Below are positions 15,977 to 22,925 of a stretch of DNA of 26,079 nt, piece after piece. Position 1 is the first letter of the stretch. The number at the start of each line of letters is the position of its first letter. The stretch comes from JAICWP01 sp035278025 (GTDB taxonomy: Bacteria > Acidobacteriota > Terriglobia > Terriglobales > Acidobacteriaceae), in contig DATEJK010000027.1 of the NCBI GenBank assembly GCA_035278025.1, positions 1 through 26,079 of the forward strand, in the 5' to 3' direction. Position numbers and translations under genes: made by a program. The notes below the pieces were generated by a model. It worked only from the letters and a program-made list of their open reading frames with translations. It did no database searches and was not told the DNA's origin.

Positions 15977-16681
15977 TCACGCCCTCTGCCGTCCCGACCG
16001 TTTCCCCCGTCGTTTTCCCGGCACCGGGAACTCCTCCACCTTCTCCCCTCGCTGCTTTTCCTGCCGCTGCACCTTGGGCCGATACCACTTGAAGTACAGG
16101 AGGGCGGCGACCGCGCCCACCACGGCCAGGGAGATCAATCCGTAGAGCACCGGCTCGTAGTATTGCGAGAGGCCGCTGATGATCGCTTTGCCATATACAT
16201 GTCCGACCCAGGCCACTGCGAAATATCGTACGCCGCGGCCGGCGCTCAGGGCCGACAGGAACTTTTTGCGTGGATATTGCAGCACCCCTGCGGCCATTAG
16301 AAAGGGAACGATGGGAAAAGGCGGCGGCAGGATACAGCCGATAAACACCGTGATAAAGCCGCGTTTCTCAAACCGCTTGTACACCTTTTCGACCCGCTGC
16401 TTGCCAACTTTCTTCTCCAGCGTCTCCTCGCCGCCTTTTTCGGCCAGCCGGTAAGTGACATACCCGCCCAGCACTGCGCCCACCGTTGCCATAAAGGCGT
16501 AATACGGCCACCAGGCCCGCTGGTGTGCTGAAAGCAGAATCACAAACACGTCCACACTGCCCGGCAGAGGTATCAGCGAGTTGTCGGCCAGACCCAGCAG
16601 GATCAGCCCTGGACCGCCCAGCCGGTGCAGCCATGTCCATACCGGGTTCACCAGGAGAAGGCTTATCACGAGATTTCGCAT
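15977..16681 (-). CDS. DedA-family / VTT-domain membrane protein
   Basis: A 234-residue inner-membrane protein. It shows the VTT (DedA, SNARE-associated) pattern: an N-terminal re-entrant region with the acidic/small-residue LADNSLIPLPGSVDVFVILL, then YVTYRLAEKGGEE, a basic amphipathic helix (KVYKRFEKRGF), the helix-breaking IGCILPPPFPIVPFLMAAG, and terminal hydrophobic helices. DedA-like proteins flip lipids such as polyprenyl phosphate or phosphatidylethanolamine, or maintain the membrane potential; which one applies here is not determinable. The C-terminal 35 residues are very basic (KRRGKRSGRQRA) and cytoplasmic. It is flanked by heptamer arrays on both sides and lies between mqnC and mqnA, but there is no evidence for a role in menaquinone synthesis. 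Confidence 0.87.
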   Translation of the reverse strand: MRNLVISLLLVNPVWTWLHRLGGPGLILLGLADNSLIPLPGSVDVFVILLSAHQRAWWPYYAFMATVGAVLGGYVTYRLAEKGGEETLEKKVGKQRVEKVYKRFEKRGFITVFIGCILPPPFPIVPFLMAAGVLQYPRKKFLSALSAGRGVRYFAVAWVGHVYGKAIISGLSQYYEPVLYGLISLAVVGAVAALLYFKWYRPKVQRQEKQRGEKVEEFPVPGKRRGKRSGRQRA

Positions 16682-16717
16682 GTAGCGCCTGAAGCTGTCG
16701 CTTGTGATAAAGGGGTT

Positions 16718-16745
16718 AGCTAGAAGCTAGCAGCTAGAAGCTAAC
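16718..16745. repeat. Four perfect-length heptamer repeats
   Basis: AGCTAGA, AGCTAGC, AGCTAGA, AGCTAAC in direct tandem; on the minus strand each unit reads NNTAGCT, the same TRGCTNN heptad as the other arrays. This is the most regular array in the window. It sits in the 130-base gap between the mqnA stop and the DedA start. Confidence 0.75.
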
Positions 16746-16811
16746 AGTGGCACCCAGTTTAGAAGCATTTTGCAACAGGGGAGATACTCAGACTCGCTGC
16801 AGTCTGGCCGC

Positions 16812-17660
16812 TCAGCCCAACTGGGCGCCGCTCTGGGCGGCTACCGGCTGCAGGAAGTGTATAGGCCGCAGCCGCTCGACCGACCCACACTCTGCGGCAT
16901 AGCGGAAGAACAGCTCCATGCCTTCCAGGCAGTCTGGGTCGAGCTGATAATAGATGTTTCTGGTCAGGTAGTCCTTCACTTCTGCGGGAGTGATGTGGAG
17001 TCGCTTCGACCATTCCGTGGCAGTCTGCTCCAATGCCGCTGGCTCCAGCCCATGGTTTCGGGACGCCTGGAAAATCGCTGTCAGGTCCAATCCCGGCTGC
17101 ATCTCCGTCAGGGCGGCTTCGCGGACCGCCCAGAAAGCAAAAACGAATGACTTGCCCGAGAGACGTTTCCACTCTTCCGCCAGGTCCAGCACCTCGTACC
17201 GGGAGCGGTCCACCTTAAGTGCCGGATCGCCAATGATGAGCGCAGCATCGCATTCCCGCAGCATAAACGGGAGCGCCGGCTCCAGGGAGCGGAAGTCCCG
17301 CCCTCCTCCCCACCACTTCTCAAACAGTACCCTGGTGAGCGCCACCGAGGTCATGGACGAGTTGTCGGTGGCCACGGTCCTTATCTTATCGAGCGGCACC
17401 TTGCTGATCAGCAGAATGGACCGCACCGCGCCGCGAGCGGCAATGGCCACCTCTGGAATGATCGCCAGCCCTGGAATGCTGTTGTAGGCGATGGCGGGAA
17501 TGATCCCGATATCTCCCGTCCCCTCGCGCAGAGCCGCCGCACAGGACGACGGTACGCTATAGAAGATGTCGAAATCCTTGGCCGCTCCACCGTGGTCGAA
17601 GTCCCACATCAGGGGCGCGGTATTGAGATAAGAGATGGCGGAGATGCGGAGCCGGCGCAT
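16812..17660 (-). CDS. mqnA: Chorismate dehydratase (futalosine menaquinone pathway)
   Basis: Dehydrates chorismate to 3-[(1-carboxyvinyl)oxy]benzoate, the committed first step of the futalosine route. The protein is 282 residues and has the periplasmic-binding-protein-like fold. Blocks seen are RISAISYLNTAPLMW at the N-terminus, VPSSCAAALREGTGDIGIIPAIAY, ATDNSSMTSVALTRVLF, CDAALIIGDPALKV, and DLAEEWKRLSGKSFVFAFW. The start ATG 17660 follows a possible extended -10 with a very short leader and no clear Shine-Dalgarno sequence. With mqnC and mqnD on the same strand in this window, three futalosine-pathway enzymes are present; MqnB and MqnE are not seen. Assignment is secure. Confidence 0.94.
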   Translation of the reverse strand: MRRLRISAISYLNTAPLMWDFDHGGAAKDFDIFYSVPSSCAAALREGTGDIGIIPAIAYNSIPGLAIIPEVAIAARGAVRSILLISKVPLDKIRTVATDNSSMTSVALTRVLFEKWWGGGRDFRSLEPALPFMLRECDAALIIGDPALKVDRSRYEVLDLAEEWKRLSGKSFVFAFWAVREAALTEMQPGLDLTAIFQASRNHGLEPAALEQTATEWSKRLHITPAEVKDYLTRNIYYQLDPDCLEGMELFFRYAAECGSVERLRPIHFLQPVAAQSGAQLG

Positions 17661-17678
17661 GCTGGAGAAGAACTGGCA

Positions 17679-17687
17679 ATTCTAGCA
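17679..17687 (-). promoter_or_regulatory. Extended -10 candidate for mqnA
   Basis: TGCTAGAAT on the minus strand: TG one base before TAGAAT (5 of 6). It would start transcription about 12 bases before the mqnA ATG. There is no recognisable -35, and the region where one would lie is the end of the repeat copy at 17698. Confidence 0.35.
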
Positions 17688-17697
17688 CCTCAATCCC

Positions 17698-17758
17698 TGT
17701 CATCCTGAGAGAACCCGAACGAGCGCAGCGAGCGAGGGGCGACCGAAGGACCTATGCA
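17698..17758 (+). repeat. Long-form copy of the TGTCATCCTGAG...GAAGGACCTATGCA repeat
   Basis: Conserved ends TGTCATCCTGAG and CGAAGGACCTATGCAT with about 36 bases of variable GC-rich middle (GCGCAGCGAGCGAGG). It lies upstream of mqnA, in the gap between the divergent mqnA and dprA genes. Confidence 0.75.
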
Positions 17759-17759
17759 T

Positions 17760-17978
17760 TTCGCGATTGTGAATTTAGTTTAACGCTTATTAGTCTAAGG
17801 ATGTTTGCTTCGTCAACGCGCCAAGTTCTGCCTCTGCGCGCGACAAAGTCCCAGCCCACGCCTGCTCACATTTGCCATGTGCCGCCCTTCCTTGACATCG
17901 CGGCGCTCTGGGTGTTGTAGTCCGCTTAGGCCCCAAATCGAGCTTCAGTAAGAGACGTTGCTCGCGACGTCTCCAAAT
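17760..17978. other. Remainder of the 318-base mqnA-dprA intergenic gap
   Basis: Apart from the repeat at 17698 and the two promoter candidates, I see no small gene, RNA gene or terminator here. A short AT-richer patch (17765-17800, TTTAGTTTAACGCTTATTAG) stands out from the GC-rich surroundings without a recognisable function. Confidence 0.5.
17892..17921 (+). promoter_or_regulatory. Promoter candidate for dprA
   Basis: Perfect -35 TTGACA (17892-17897), 18-base spacer, -10 TGTAGT (17916-17921, 4 of 6) preceded by TGT as in extended -10 elements. The predicted start is about 50 bases before the dprA ATG. Confidence 0.45.
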
Positions 17979-19142
17979 ATGAGCAGTGAGCCCTCCACTG
18001 CGCGAATCGAAGACACCCGGGCGCTGCACTGGGTTGCTCTATCCCTAACATCCGGTCTGGGACCCACGCGCGCCCGCCACCTGGCGGAGTATTTTGGCTC
18101 CGTTGACCAAGTCTTCCAGTCCTCCCTCACCAGTCTGGAAGCCGCCGGAATTCCCGCCGTGGCAGCGCAATCGCTGGCCACAGGCAAATCCTTTGAACTC
18201 GCCAATGAAGAACTGGTGCGCGCTCGCGTCGCCGGGGCCAACATAGTCACACTGGACGACCCCGCCTACCCCGCCCAACTGCGCCAGATCTACGACCCGC
18301 CCTTGGCTCTATACGTGCGTGGCAATCCCGACCTGCTTTCCCAACCCTCCATCGCGATTGTGGGCACCCGCCACCCTACGCCCTACGGCCTGGGCATGGC
18401 CGAACGTCTTTCCTGCGATCTGGCCGCCCGACACCTGGTGATTATCAGCGGCCTGGCTCGCGGCATTGACGCCGCCGGCCACCGTGGCGCCCTCGCCGGC
18501 CGGGGCAAGACCGTCGCCATTTTCGGCACCGGCGTGGATGTGATCTATCCCCGCGAAAACCAGCGTTTGGCCGACCAGATTCTGGCCACGGGCGGCGCCT
18601 TGTGCTCCGAGTTCCCCATGGCCACCTTCGCCGCGCCTCAGAACTTTCCTATTCGCAACCGCATCATCAGCGGCTTGGCCCTGGGTGTCCTGGTCATCGA
18701 GGCGGGCGAATATAGCGGCACCCGCATCACCGCACGCTGCGCCCTGGAGCAGAACCGGGAAATATTCGCTGTTCCCGGCAATGTTACCAACCGCCAGGCC
18801 TGGGGCCCTAACACCTTGATAAAACAGGGGGCCAAGCTCGTGGCCACCTGGGAGGACGTCTGGGAAGAACTACCTGCCCAAATCCGCCTGCAGCTCGCCC
18901 CTCCCGAGGCTGAATCCTCCGACCCCTCTACCGCATCTTTGTTTGAGGAAGACACGCTCACTCCTCACGAACGGCGCATCCTCAGTCTCCTTCGACGCGA
19001 CGAGTCCACCCACATTGACGAACTGGTGGAACGCCTGGAGACTGAACTTTCTTCCTCGGAGATTTTTGCCGCGCTTTTCGAACTGGAGCTGGCCGGCAAA
19101 GTTCGCCAGCTGCCGGGGAAGAATTTTGTAAAAAGCTTCTAG
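17979..19142 (+). CDS. dprA: DNA-processing protein DprA
   Basis: Cytoplasmic RecA loader that binds incoming single-stranded DNA during natural transformation. The protein is 387 residues. An N-terminal helical SAM-like segment (WVALSLTSGLGPTRARHL) is followed by the Rossmann-like core with SIAIVGTRHPTPYG, VIISGLARGIDAAGHRGAL, GTGVDVIYPREN, EFPMATFAAPQNFPIRNRIISGLA and SGTRITARCALEQNREIFAVPG, then a C-terminal winged helix (LTPHERRILSLL, ending LPGKNFVKSF). Complete and normal in length. I use ATG 17979; TTG 17958 would add seven residues. The stop TAG is the first three bases of a heptamer repeat array, so the repeat has set the end of the gene. Presence of dprA suggests competence but does not prove it. 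Confidence 0.94.
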   Translation: MSSEPSTARIEDTRALHWVALSLTSGLGPTRARHLAEYFGSVDQVFQSSLTSLEAAGIPAVAAQSLATGKSFELANEELVRARVAGANIVTLDDPAYPAQLRQIYDPPLALYVRGNPDLLSQPSIAIVGTRHPTPYGLGMAERLSCDLAARHLVIISGLARGIDAAGHRGALAGRGKTVAIFGTGVDVIYPRENQRLADQILATGGALCSEFPMATFAAPQNFPIRNRIISGLALGVLVIEAGEYSGTRITARCALEQNREIFAVPGNVTNRQAWGPNTLIKQGAKLVATWEDVWEELPAQIRLQLAPPEAESSDPSTASLFEEDTLTPHERRILSLLRRDESTHIDELVERLETELSSSEIFAALFELELAGKVRQLPGKNFVKSF

Positions 19143-19174
19143 CTATTGGCTCTTAGCTGTTGGCTATTGGCCCT
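19140..19174. repeat. Left heptamer array flanking the four-helix-bundle gene
   Basis: Five seven-base units of form TRGCTNT (TAGCTAT, TGGCTCT, TAGCTGT, TGGCTAT, then TGGCCCT). Aligned to the reverse complement of 19618-19652 it matches at about 30 of 35 positions. The dprA stop codon TAG is the start of the first unit. Confidence 0.8.
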
Positions 19175-19190
19175 GAAAAGTGATCGTGTT

Positions 19191-19565
19191 ATGAGAAATT
19201 ATCGTGACCTGCAAGTCTGGCACAACGCGCACGAGCTGAGACTGGATGTGTATGCGACCACGAGGACCTTTCCGGTCGAGGAGAAGTACGGCCTGACTTC
19301 ACAGATTCGCCGCGCATCTGTTTCCATCGGCGCGAACTTGGCGGAGGGGTGCGGCAGGCGTTCTGAGGCTGAGTTCGCGAGATTCGTGCGCGTTGCGATG
19401 GGTTCAGGCGCCGAGTTGTCATACGAACTGCTCGTCGCGCGAGATGTAAATTTTCTCGGGTCTGCTGACTACAGCCGACTAGATGGCAGATTGTGCACGC
19501 TAATGAGGATGCTATCCTCGCTGTTGACTAAGCTGCCGCAGCCTCGTTCAACTGCACGAACGTGA
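19191..19565 (+). CDS. Four-helix-bundle protein (23S rRNA intervening-sequence protein family)
   Basis: A 124-residue protein of the family first seen in intervening sequences of 23S rRNA genes and later widespread as orphan genes. It shows the family pattern: MRNYRDLQVWHNAHEL at the N-terminus, FPVEEKYGLTSQIRRASVSI, the ANLAEG loop, then an SEAEFARFVRVAMGSGAELSYELL helix. The family forms a pentameric four-helix bundle; a molecular role is not established, and some members sit with diversity-generating retroelements. It is not inside an rRNA gene here. The start is ATG 19191, without a strong Shine-Dalgarno sequence. The gene is bracketed by inverted heptamer arrays and separates dprA from topA. 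Confidence 0.88.
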   Translation: MRNYRDLQVWHNAHELRLDVYATTRTFPVEEKYGLTSQIRRASVSIGANLAEGCGRRSEAEFARFVRVAMGSGAELSYELLVARDVNFLGSADYSRLDGRLCTLMRMLSSLLTKLPQPRSTART

Positions 19566-19617
19566 CCTGCAAGTTTCCAGCGATTTTTGCTGGTGCCGCG
19601 GCTAATTTCCAGTAGCG

Positions 19618-19659
19618 ACGGCCAAGAGCTAAGAGCCAAGAGCCAATAGCTAAGAGCCG
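19618..19659. repeat. Right heptamer array flanking the four-helix-bundle gene
   Basis: Six units; the minus strand reads CGGCTCT, TAGCTAT, TGGCTCT, TGGCTCT, TAGCTCT, TGGCCGT. The first 35 bases from the left are the inverted counterpart of 19140-19174. It ends 47 bases before the topA start. Confidence 0.8.
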
Positions 19660-19705
19660 CCATTTCGTGCTAGCTTCAATACAACTACCACCCCCGAGGG
19701 GTCTT

Positions 19706-22192
19706 TTGGCAAAAGGATTAGTCATCGTCGAATCGCCGGCCAAGGCGAAAACCATTAAGAAATATCTTGGCCGCGGCTACGAGGTCGAAGCCTCGCTCGG
19801 CCACGTCAAGGACCTGCCTAAGAGCAAGTTAGGCGTGGACATTCAGAACGACTTCGAAACCGATTACATCGTCATCCCCGGCAAGGAGAAGGTCCTTACC
19901 AAGCTCAAGAAGCTGGCCAAGGACGCGGATGCCATCTACCTGGCCCCTGACCCGGACCGCGAGGGCGAAGCCATCGCCGCCCACCTGGCCGAAGAACTGG
20001 GCGACGGCGCCCGCAAAAAGAAAAAGAACGGCGTGCCCGTGCACCGCGTCACCTTTAATGAGATCACCCAGCGCGGCGTGAAGGAAGGCTTTGCCCAGCC
20101 CCGCGAGATTGACTGGAAACTGGTGGACGCGCAGCAGGCCCGCCGCGTGCTCGATCGCCTGGTGGGCTACCAGGTTTCGCCCCTGCTGTGGGATAAGGTC
20201 CGTCGCGGCCTCTCCGCCGGCCGCGTGCAAACCGTGGCCCTGCGCCTCATCGTGGAGCGCGAGCGCGAAATCAAAGCCTTCCAGAAGGTGGAGTACTGGA
20301 CTATTGATGCCCACCTCGCGGCCAATAAGGGGCCCGCTTTCGATGCGCGTTTCCTGGGCAAGGGGGAGGAGAAGATTGATGTCCCCAATGGCGAGGAAGC
20401 CGAAAAGCTGCGTGCCCTGCTCGAGCAGGCTACGTGGTCGGTGCGCTCGGTGGACAAAAAGGAGCGCCGCCGTAACGCCGCCCCGCCCTTTACCACCAGT
20501 AAATTCCAGCAGGACGCCTCGCGCAAGCTGCGCTTCAGCGTAAAGCGCGCCATGATGCTTGCCCAGCGTCTCTATGAAGGCGTGGAACTGGGCGAGGAAG
20601 GCCTGGTCGGACTCATCACCTACATGCGTACCGACTCCGTGCGCGTCTCCCAGGACGCAATTACGGAGGTACGTGAGCTTATCGGGTCGCAATACGGCAA
20701 CGAATATCTGCCCGAAGCGCCCAATACTTACAAATCGAAAAAAGCGGCGCAGGAAGCCCACGAGGCCATTCGTCCCACTTCGCCGGCGCGCCATCCCGAT
20801 TCCATCAAACAGTACCTGCAGGAAGACGAATTCAAGGTTTACAAGCTCATCTGGCAGCGCTTTATCGCATCGCAGATGAACCCCGCCGTCTTCGACCAGA
20901 CCACGGTGGACATTGACGCCGCCAGCGGCCAGGAGAAGTACTGGTTCCGCGTAACCGGTTCGGTGCTCAAGTTCGACGGTTTCCTCAAGGTGTACGAGGA
21001 ATCCAAGGAAGGCAAGGACGAGGAGGACGAGGCCCTCAAGCACAAGCTGCCGCCGCTGGAGGCGGGCCAGGCTCTCACCCTGCGCGAGCTCAAACCCGAG
21101 CAGCACTTCACCGAACCGCCGCCGCGCTACAACGAAGCCTCGCTGGTCAAGGAACTGGAGGAGCGCGGCATCGGCCGTCCCTCTACCTACGCCGCCATCC
21201 TGGGCACCATCCAGGAGCGGCAGTATGTGCAGAAAACCGGCGGCAAGTTCGTGCCCACTGAAATCGGCATGGTCGTCACCGACCTGCTGGTGGAGAATTT
21301 CAAGGATATCTTCGACCCCCAGTACACCGCCCGCCTGGAAGAGGAACTGGACGAGATCGAAGAAGGCCAGGAGAAGTGGACCGACGCCCTGCGCGACTTC
21401 TACAAAAAATTCCAGAAGGATCTCAAATACGCTGAGAAGCACATGGAAAACATCAAGCGTATGGAGAAGCCCACGGAAGAGAAGTGCGAGCGCTGTGGCG
21501 CGCCCCTGGTCATCAAGTGGGGCCGCCACGGTTCCTTCTACGCCTGCAGCACCTACGATAAGGACGATCCCAACACCTGCACCTTCACCAAGGAAAATCC
21601 CATTGACCTGCCCGACCTGGATTCGGCCGATATGCAGGAAACTTCGCAGGAGGAATACTGCGAGAACTGCGGCCGCACCATGGTGCTGAAGCGCGGGCGT
21701 TTCGGGCAGTTCATGGCCTGTACCGGCTATCCCGAGTGCAAGACCACTCGGCGCCTCGACCAGGGCCGCAAGGTGCCGGATATTCCGCTGGACGAAACCT
21801 GTCCTCAATGCGGGCGCAACCTCGTCCTGCGACACGGCCGCTATGGCGAGTTCACATCCTGCAGCGGATATCCCGAGTGTAAGTATGTGAAGCAGAACTT
21901 CATCGGCGTGAAGTGCCCCGAGTGCAAGACCGGCGAAATCGTGGAAAAGCGCGCTCGCCGCAAGGGCAACACTTTCTACGGCTGCTCCAACTACCCCAAG
22001 TGCAAGTTCACCTCCGCCAGCCGGCCCATCGCGGAGAAGTGCCCCAAGTGCGGCGGCGAGTACCTGGTGGAAAAGACCTTAAAGGCCGGCCCTGTCATCT
22101 CCTGCCCCAACAAGGAGTGCGACTACGAGCGCGCCGCGCCCGAGCCGGCGGCGGTAGGGGTGGCCGAGGCAGCAGAGAAGCCGGCTACTTAG
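19706..22192 (+). CDS. topA: DNA topoisomerase I (type IA) with five C-terminal zinc ribbons
   Basis: Relaxes negative supercoils through a transient 5'-phosphotyrosine bond. The protein is 828 residues. The Toprim domain is at 1-150 (LVIVESPAKAKTIKKYLG and the DPDREGEAIAAHL acidic triad). The catalytic Tyr306 is in ITYMRTDSVRVS, with the gate domains around LDRLVGYQVSPLLW and RRGLSAGRVQTVALR, and GIGRPSTYA later. Five tetra-cysteine ribbons follow from about residue 590 to 810, beginning CERCGAPL, CENCGRTM, CPQCGRNL, CPECKTGEI and CPKCGGEYL. I place the start at TTG 19706, four bases after GAGGGG, giving MAKGLVIVESPAK as in the family; GTG 19667 would add 13 unrelated residues. Complete, with no lost key residues. 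Confidence 0.95.
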   Translation: MAKGLVIVESPAKAKTIKKYLGRGYEVEASLGHVKDLPKSKLGVDIQNDFETDYIVIPGKEKVLTKLKKLAKDADAIYLAPDPDREGEAIAAHLAEELGDGARKKKKNGVPVHRVTFNEITQRGVKEGFAQPREIDWKLVDAQQARRVLDRLVGYQVSPLLWDKVRRGLSAGRVQTVALRLIVEREREIKAFQKVEYWTIDAHLAANKGPAFDARFLGKGEEKIDVPNGEEAEKLRALLEQATWSVRSVDKKERRRNAAPPFTTSKFQQDASRKLRFSVKRAMMLAQRLYEGVELGEEGLVGLITYMRTDSVRVSQDAITEVRELIGSQYGNEYLPEAPNTYKSKKAAQEAHEAIRPTSPARHPDSIKQYLQEDEFKVYKLIWQRFIASQMNPAVFDQTTVDIDAASGQEKYWFRVTGSVLKFDGFLKVYEESKEGKDEEDEALKHKLPPLEAGQALTLRELKPEQHFTEPPPRYNEASLVKELEERGIGRPSTYAAILGTIQERQYVQKTGGKFVPTEIGMVVTDLLVENFKDIFDPQYTARLEEELDEIEEGQEKWTDALRDFYKKFQKDLKYAEKHMENIKRMEKPTEEKCERCGAPLVIKWGRHGSFYACSTYDKDDPNTCTFTKENPIDLPDLDSADMQETSQEEYCENCGRTMVLKRGRFGQFMACTGYPECKTTRRLDQGRKVPDIPLDETCPQCGRNLVLRHGRYGEFTSCSGYPECKYVKQNFIGVKCPECKTGEIVEKRARRKGNTFYGCSNYPKCKFTSASRPIAEKCPKCGGEYLVEKTLKAGPVISCPNKECDYERAAPEPAAVGVAEAAEKPAT

Positions 22193-22212
22193 GGCGCTCA
22201 ACCATCGTGTTC

Positions 22213-22230
22213 GCCTTCCCCAGGGAAGGC
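22213..22230. repeat. Tight hairpin downstream of topA
   Basis: GCCTTCCC (22213-22220), loop CA, GGGAAGGC (22223-22230): 8 base pairs, 20 bases past the topA stop. The two-base loop and the lack of a T-run argue against an intrinsic terminator. It may still pause or protect the transcript. Confidence 0.45.
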
Positions 22231-22285
22231 ATTATCCCGAACCCCTGGCGTGCGCTGCCCGGAATCCCGCCGCGCCGCCGGCATT

Positions 22286-22314
22286 TTGCCCCTGACGAGC
22301 CGTTGGGTTAAAAT
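22286..22314 (+). promoter_or_regulatory. Promoter candidate for the 153-residue protein gene
   Basis: TTGCCC (22286-22291), 17-base spacer, TAAAAT (22309-22314, 5 of 6). It would give a leader of about 60 bases ending in a near-perfect Shine-Dalgarno sequence, so the gene is probably transcribed separately from topA. Confidence 0.45.
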
Positions 22315-22380
22315 CCTGCATCGTCACCCCGGGATTTCACTCCAACTTTCCAGCCGTCACTTCCAAAGGAGGAACTACTC

Positions 22381-22842
22381 ATGCCCAAGCAGACCAAGGC
22401 CACCAGCGCCGACGCGCAAACTGTTCTCCAGCTCTACGACTTCCGCCGTGAGGCCGAAATGCGCAAGGCGCGGAACTTCGTTGCCAATTTCTGGCCCAAG
22501 AGCGCGGATGACATCGTCAATCTGGCTATGTCTTTCGGAAGCCAGGAAAATGCCTGGATGCGGCAGGTGTTCACTTACTGGGACATGGCTGCCTGCCTGG
22601 CCTTGCGCGGGGCGATTCATCCCGGGCTGGCCTTCGATACCCTGGGTGAGATGTGGTTCGTTTACGCCAAGGTAAAGCCGTTCCTAAAGGAGTATCGGCA
22701 GAAGATGGGCGTTCCGGAAGCGTTTGCCAATATCGAGAAGTTCGTCGAAAGCACGCCCGAAGGCCGGCAGCGCCTGAAGATGTTGCAGGAGCGCCTGGCA
22801 CGCTTCGTCGAACGTTTATCCAAGGCCAAAGCCGCCGACTGA
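22381..22842 (+). CDS. Conserved-looking small all-helical protein of unknown function
   Basis: A 153-residue soluble protein that I do not recognise with confidence. No signal peptide, membrane segment or cysteine cluster is present. It begins MPKQTKATSADAQTVLQLYD, is predicted helical throughout, has an RREAEMRKARNFV segment, several Trp residues (FWPKS, AWMRQ, TYWDM, EMWFVY) and a basic C-terminal helix (RLARFVERLSKAKAAD). The RRE-MRKAR wording resembles small DUF4760-like proteins, but I cannot confirm this. The ribosome binding site AAAGGAGG (22365-22372), eight bases from ATG 22381, is the strongest in the window, so the gene is probably well translated. It is convergent with the mlaF-like gene across a repeat. 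Confidence 0.75.
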   Translation: MPKQTKATSADAQTVLQLYDFRREAEMRKARNFVANFWPKSADDIVNLAMSFGSQENAWMRQVFTYWDMAACLALRGAIHPGLAFDTLGEMWFVYAKVKPFLKEYRQKMGVPEAFANIEKFVESTPEGRQRLKMLQERLARFVERLSKAKAAD

Positions 22843-22849
22843 TCGGTTT

Positions 22850-22915
22850 CACCGCCGAGCGCGCCGCGGGAATGTTCTCAAGAATCTTCTCTGCGCTCTC
22901 TGCGTCTCGGCGGTG
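22850..22915. repeat. Inverted repeat with CTCTGCG...CTCGGCGGTG sequence between convergent genes
   Basis: CACCGCCGAG (22850-22859) and CTCGGCGGTG (22906-22915) are perfect 10-base inverted repeats around a 46-base loop. The right part contains CTGCGCTCTCTGCG, which recurs as TTGCGCTCTCTGCG at 5082-5095. It fills the 83-base gap between two converging genes and could terminate both transcripts as a large stem. Confidence 0.55.
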
Positions 22916-22925
22916 GAATCTGGTT

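Larger units (their letters stand above)
19140..19659. mobile_element. Possible small cassette: four-helix-bundle gene between inverted heptamer arrays
   Basis: A 520-base unit made of the left array, the 124-codon gene and the right array in inverted orientation, inserted exactly between the dprA stop and topA. It has no transposase of its own, so if it moves it must be mobilised in trans or by recombination between arrays. No target-site duplication is identifiable, partly because the arrays are themselves repetitive. This is inference from architecture only. Confidence 0.4.

Noticed and set aside
17660..17979. tRNA or small RNA gene in the mqnA-dprA gap
   Set aside because: No cloverleaf-compatible arms or CCA end were found by eye; only the repeat and promoter-like sequences are visible.
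19829..21835. 668-codon open frame on the minus strand across topA
   Set aside because: It is antisense to a fully recognisable topoisomerase, has no family motifs and reflects GC-rich third-position bias. The same applies to long antisense frames at 1753-2835, 3055-4188, 8040-9068, 13576-14835 and 6138-6875.
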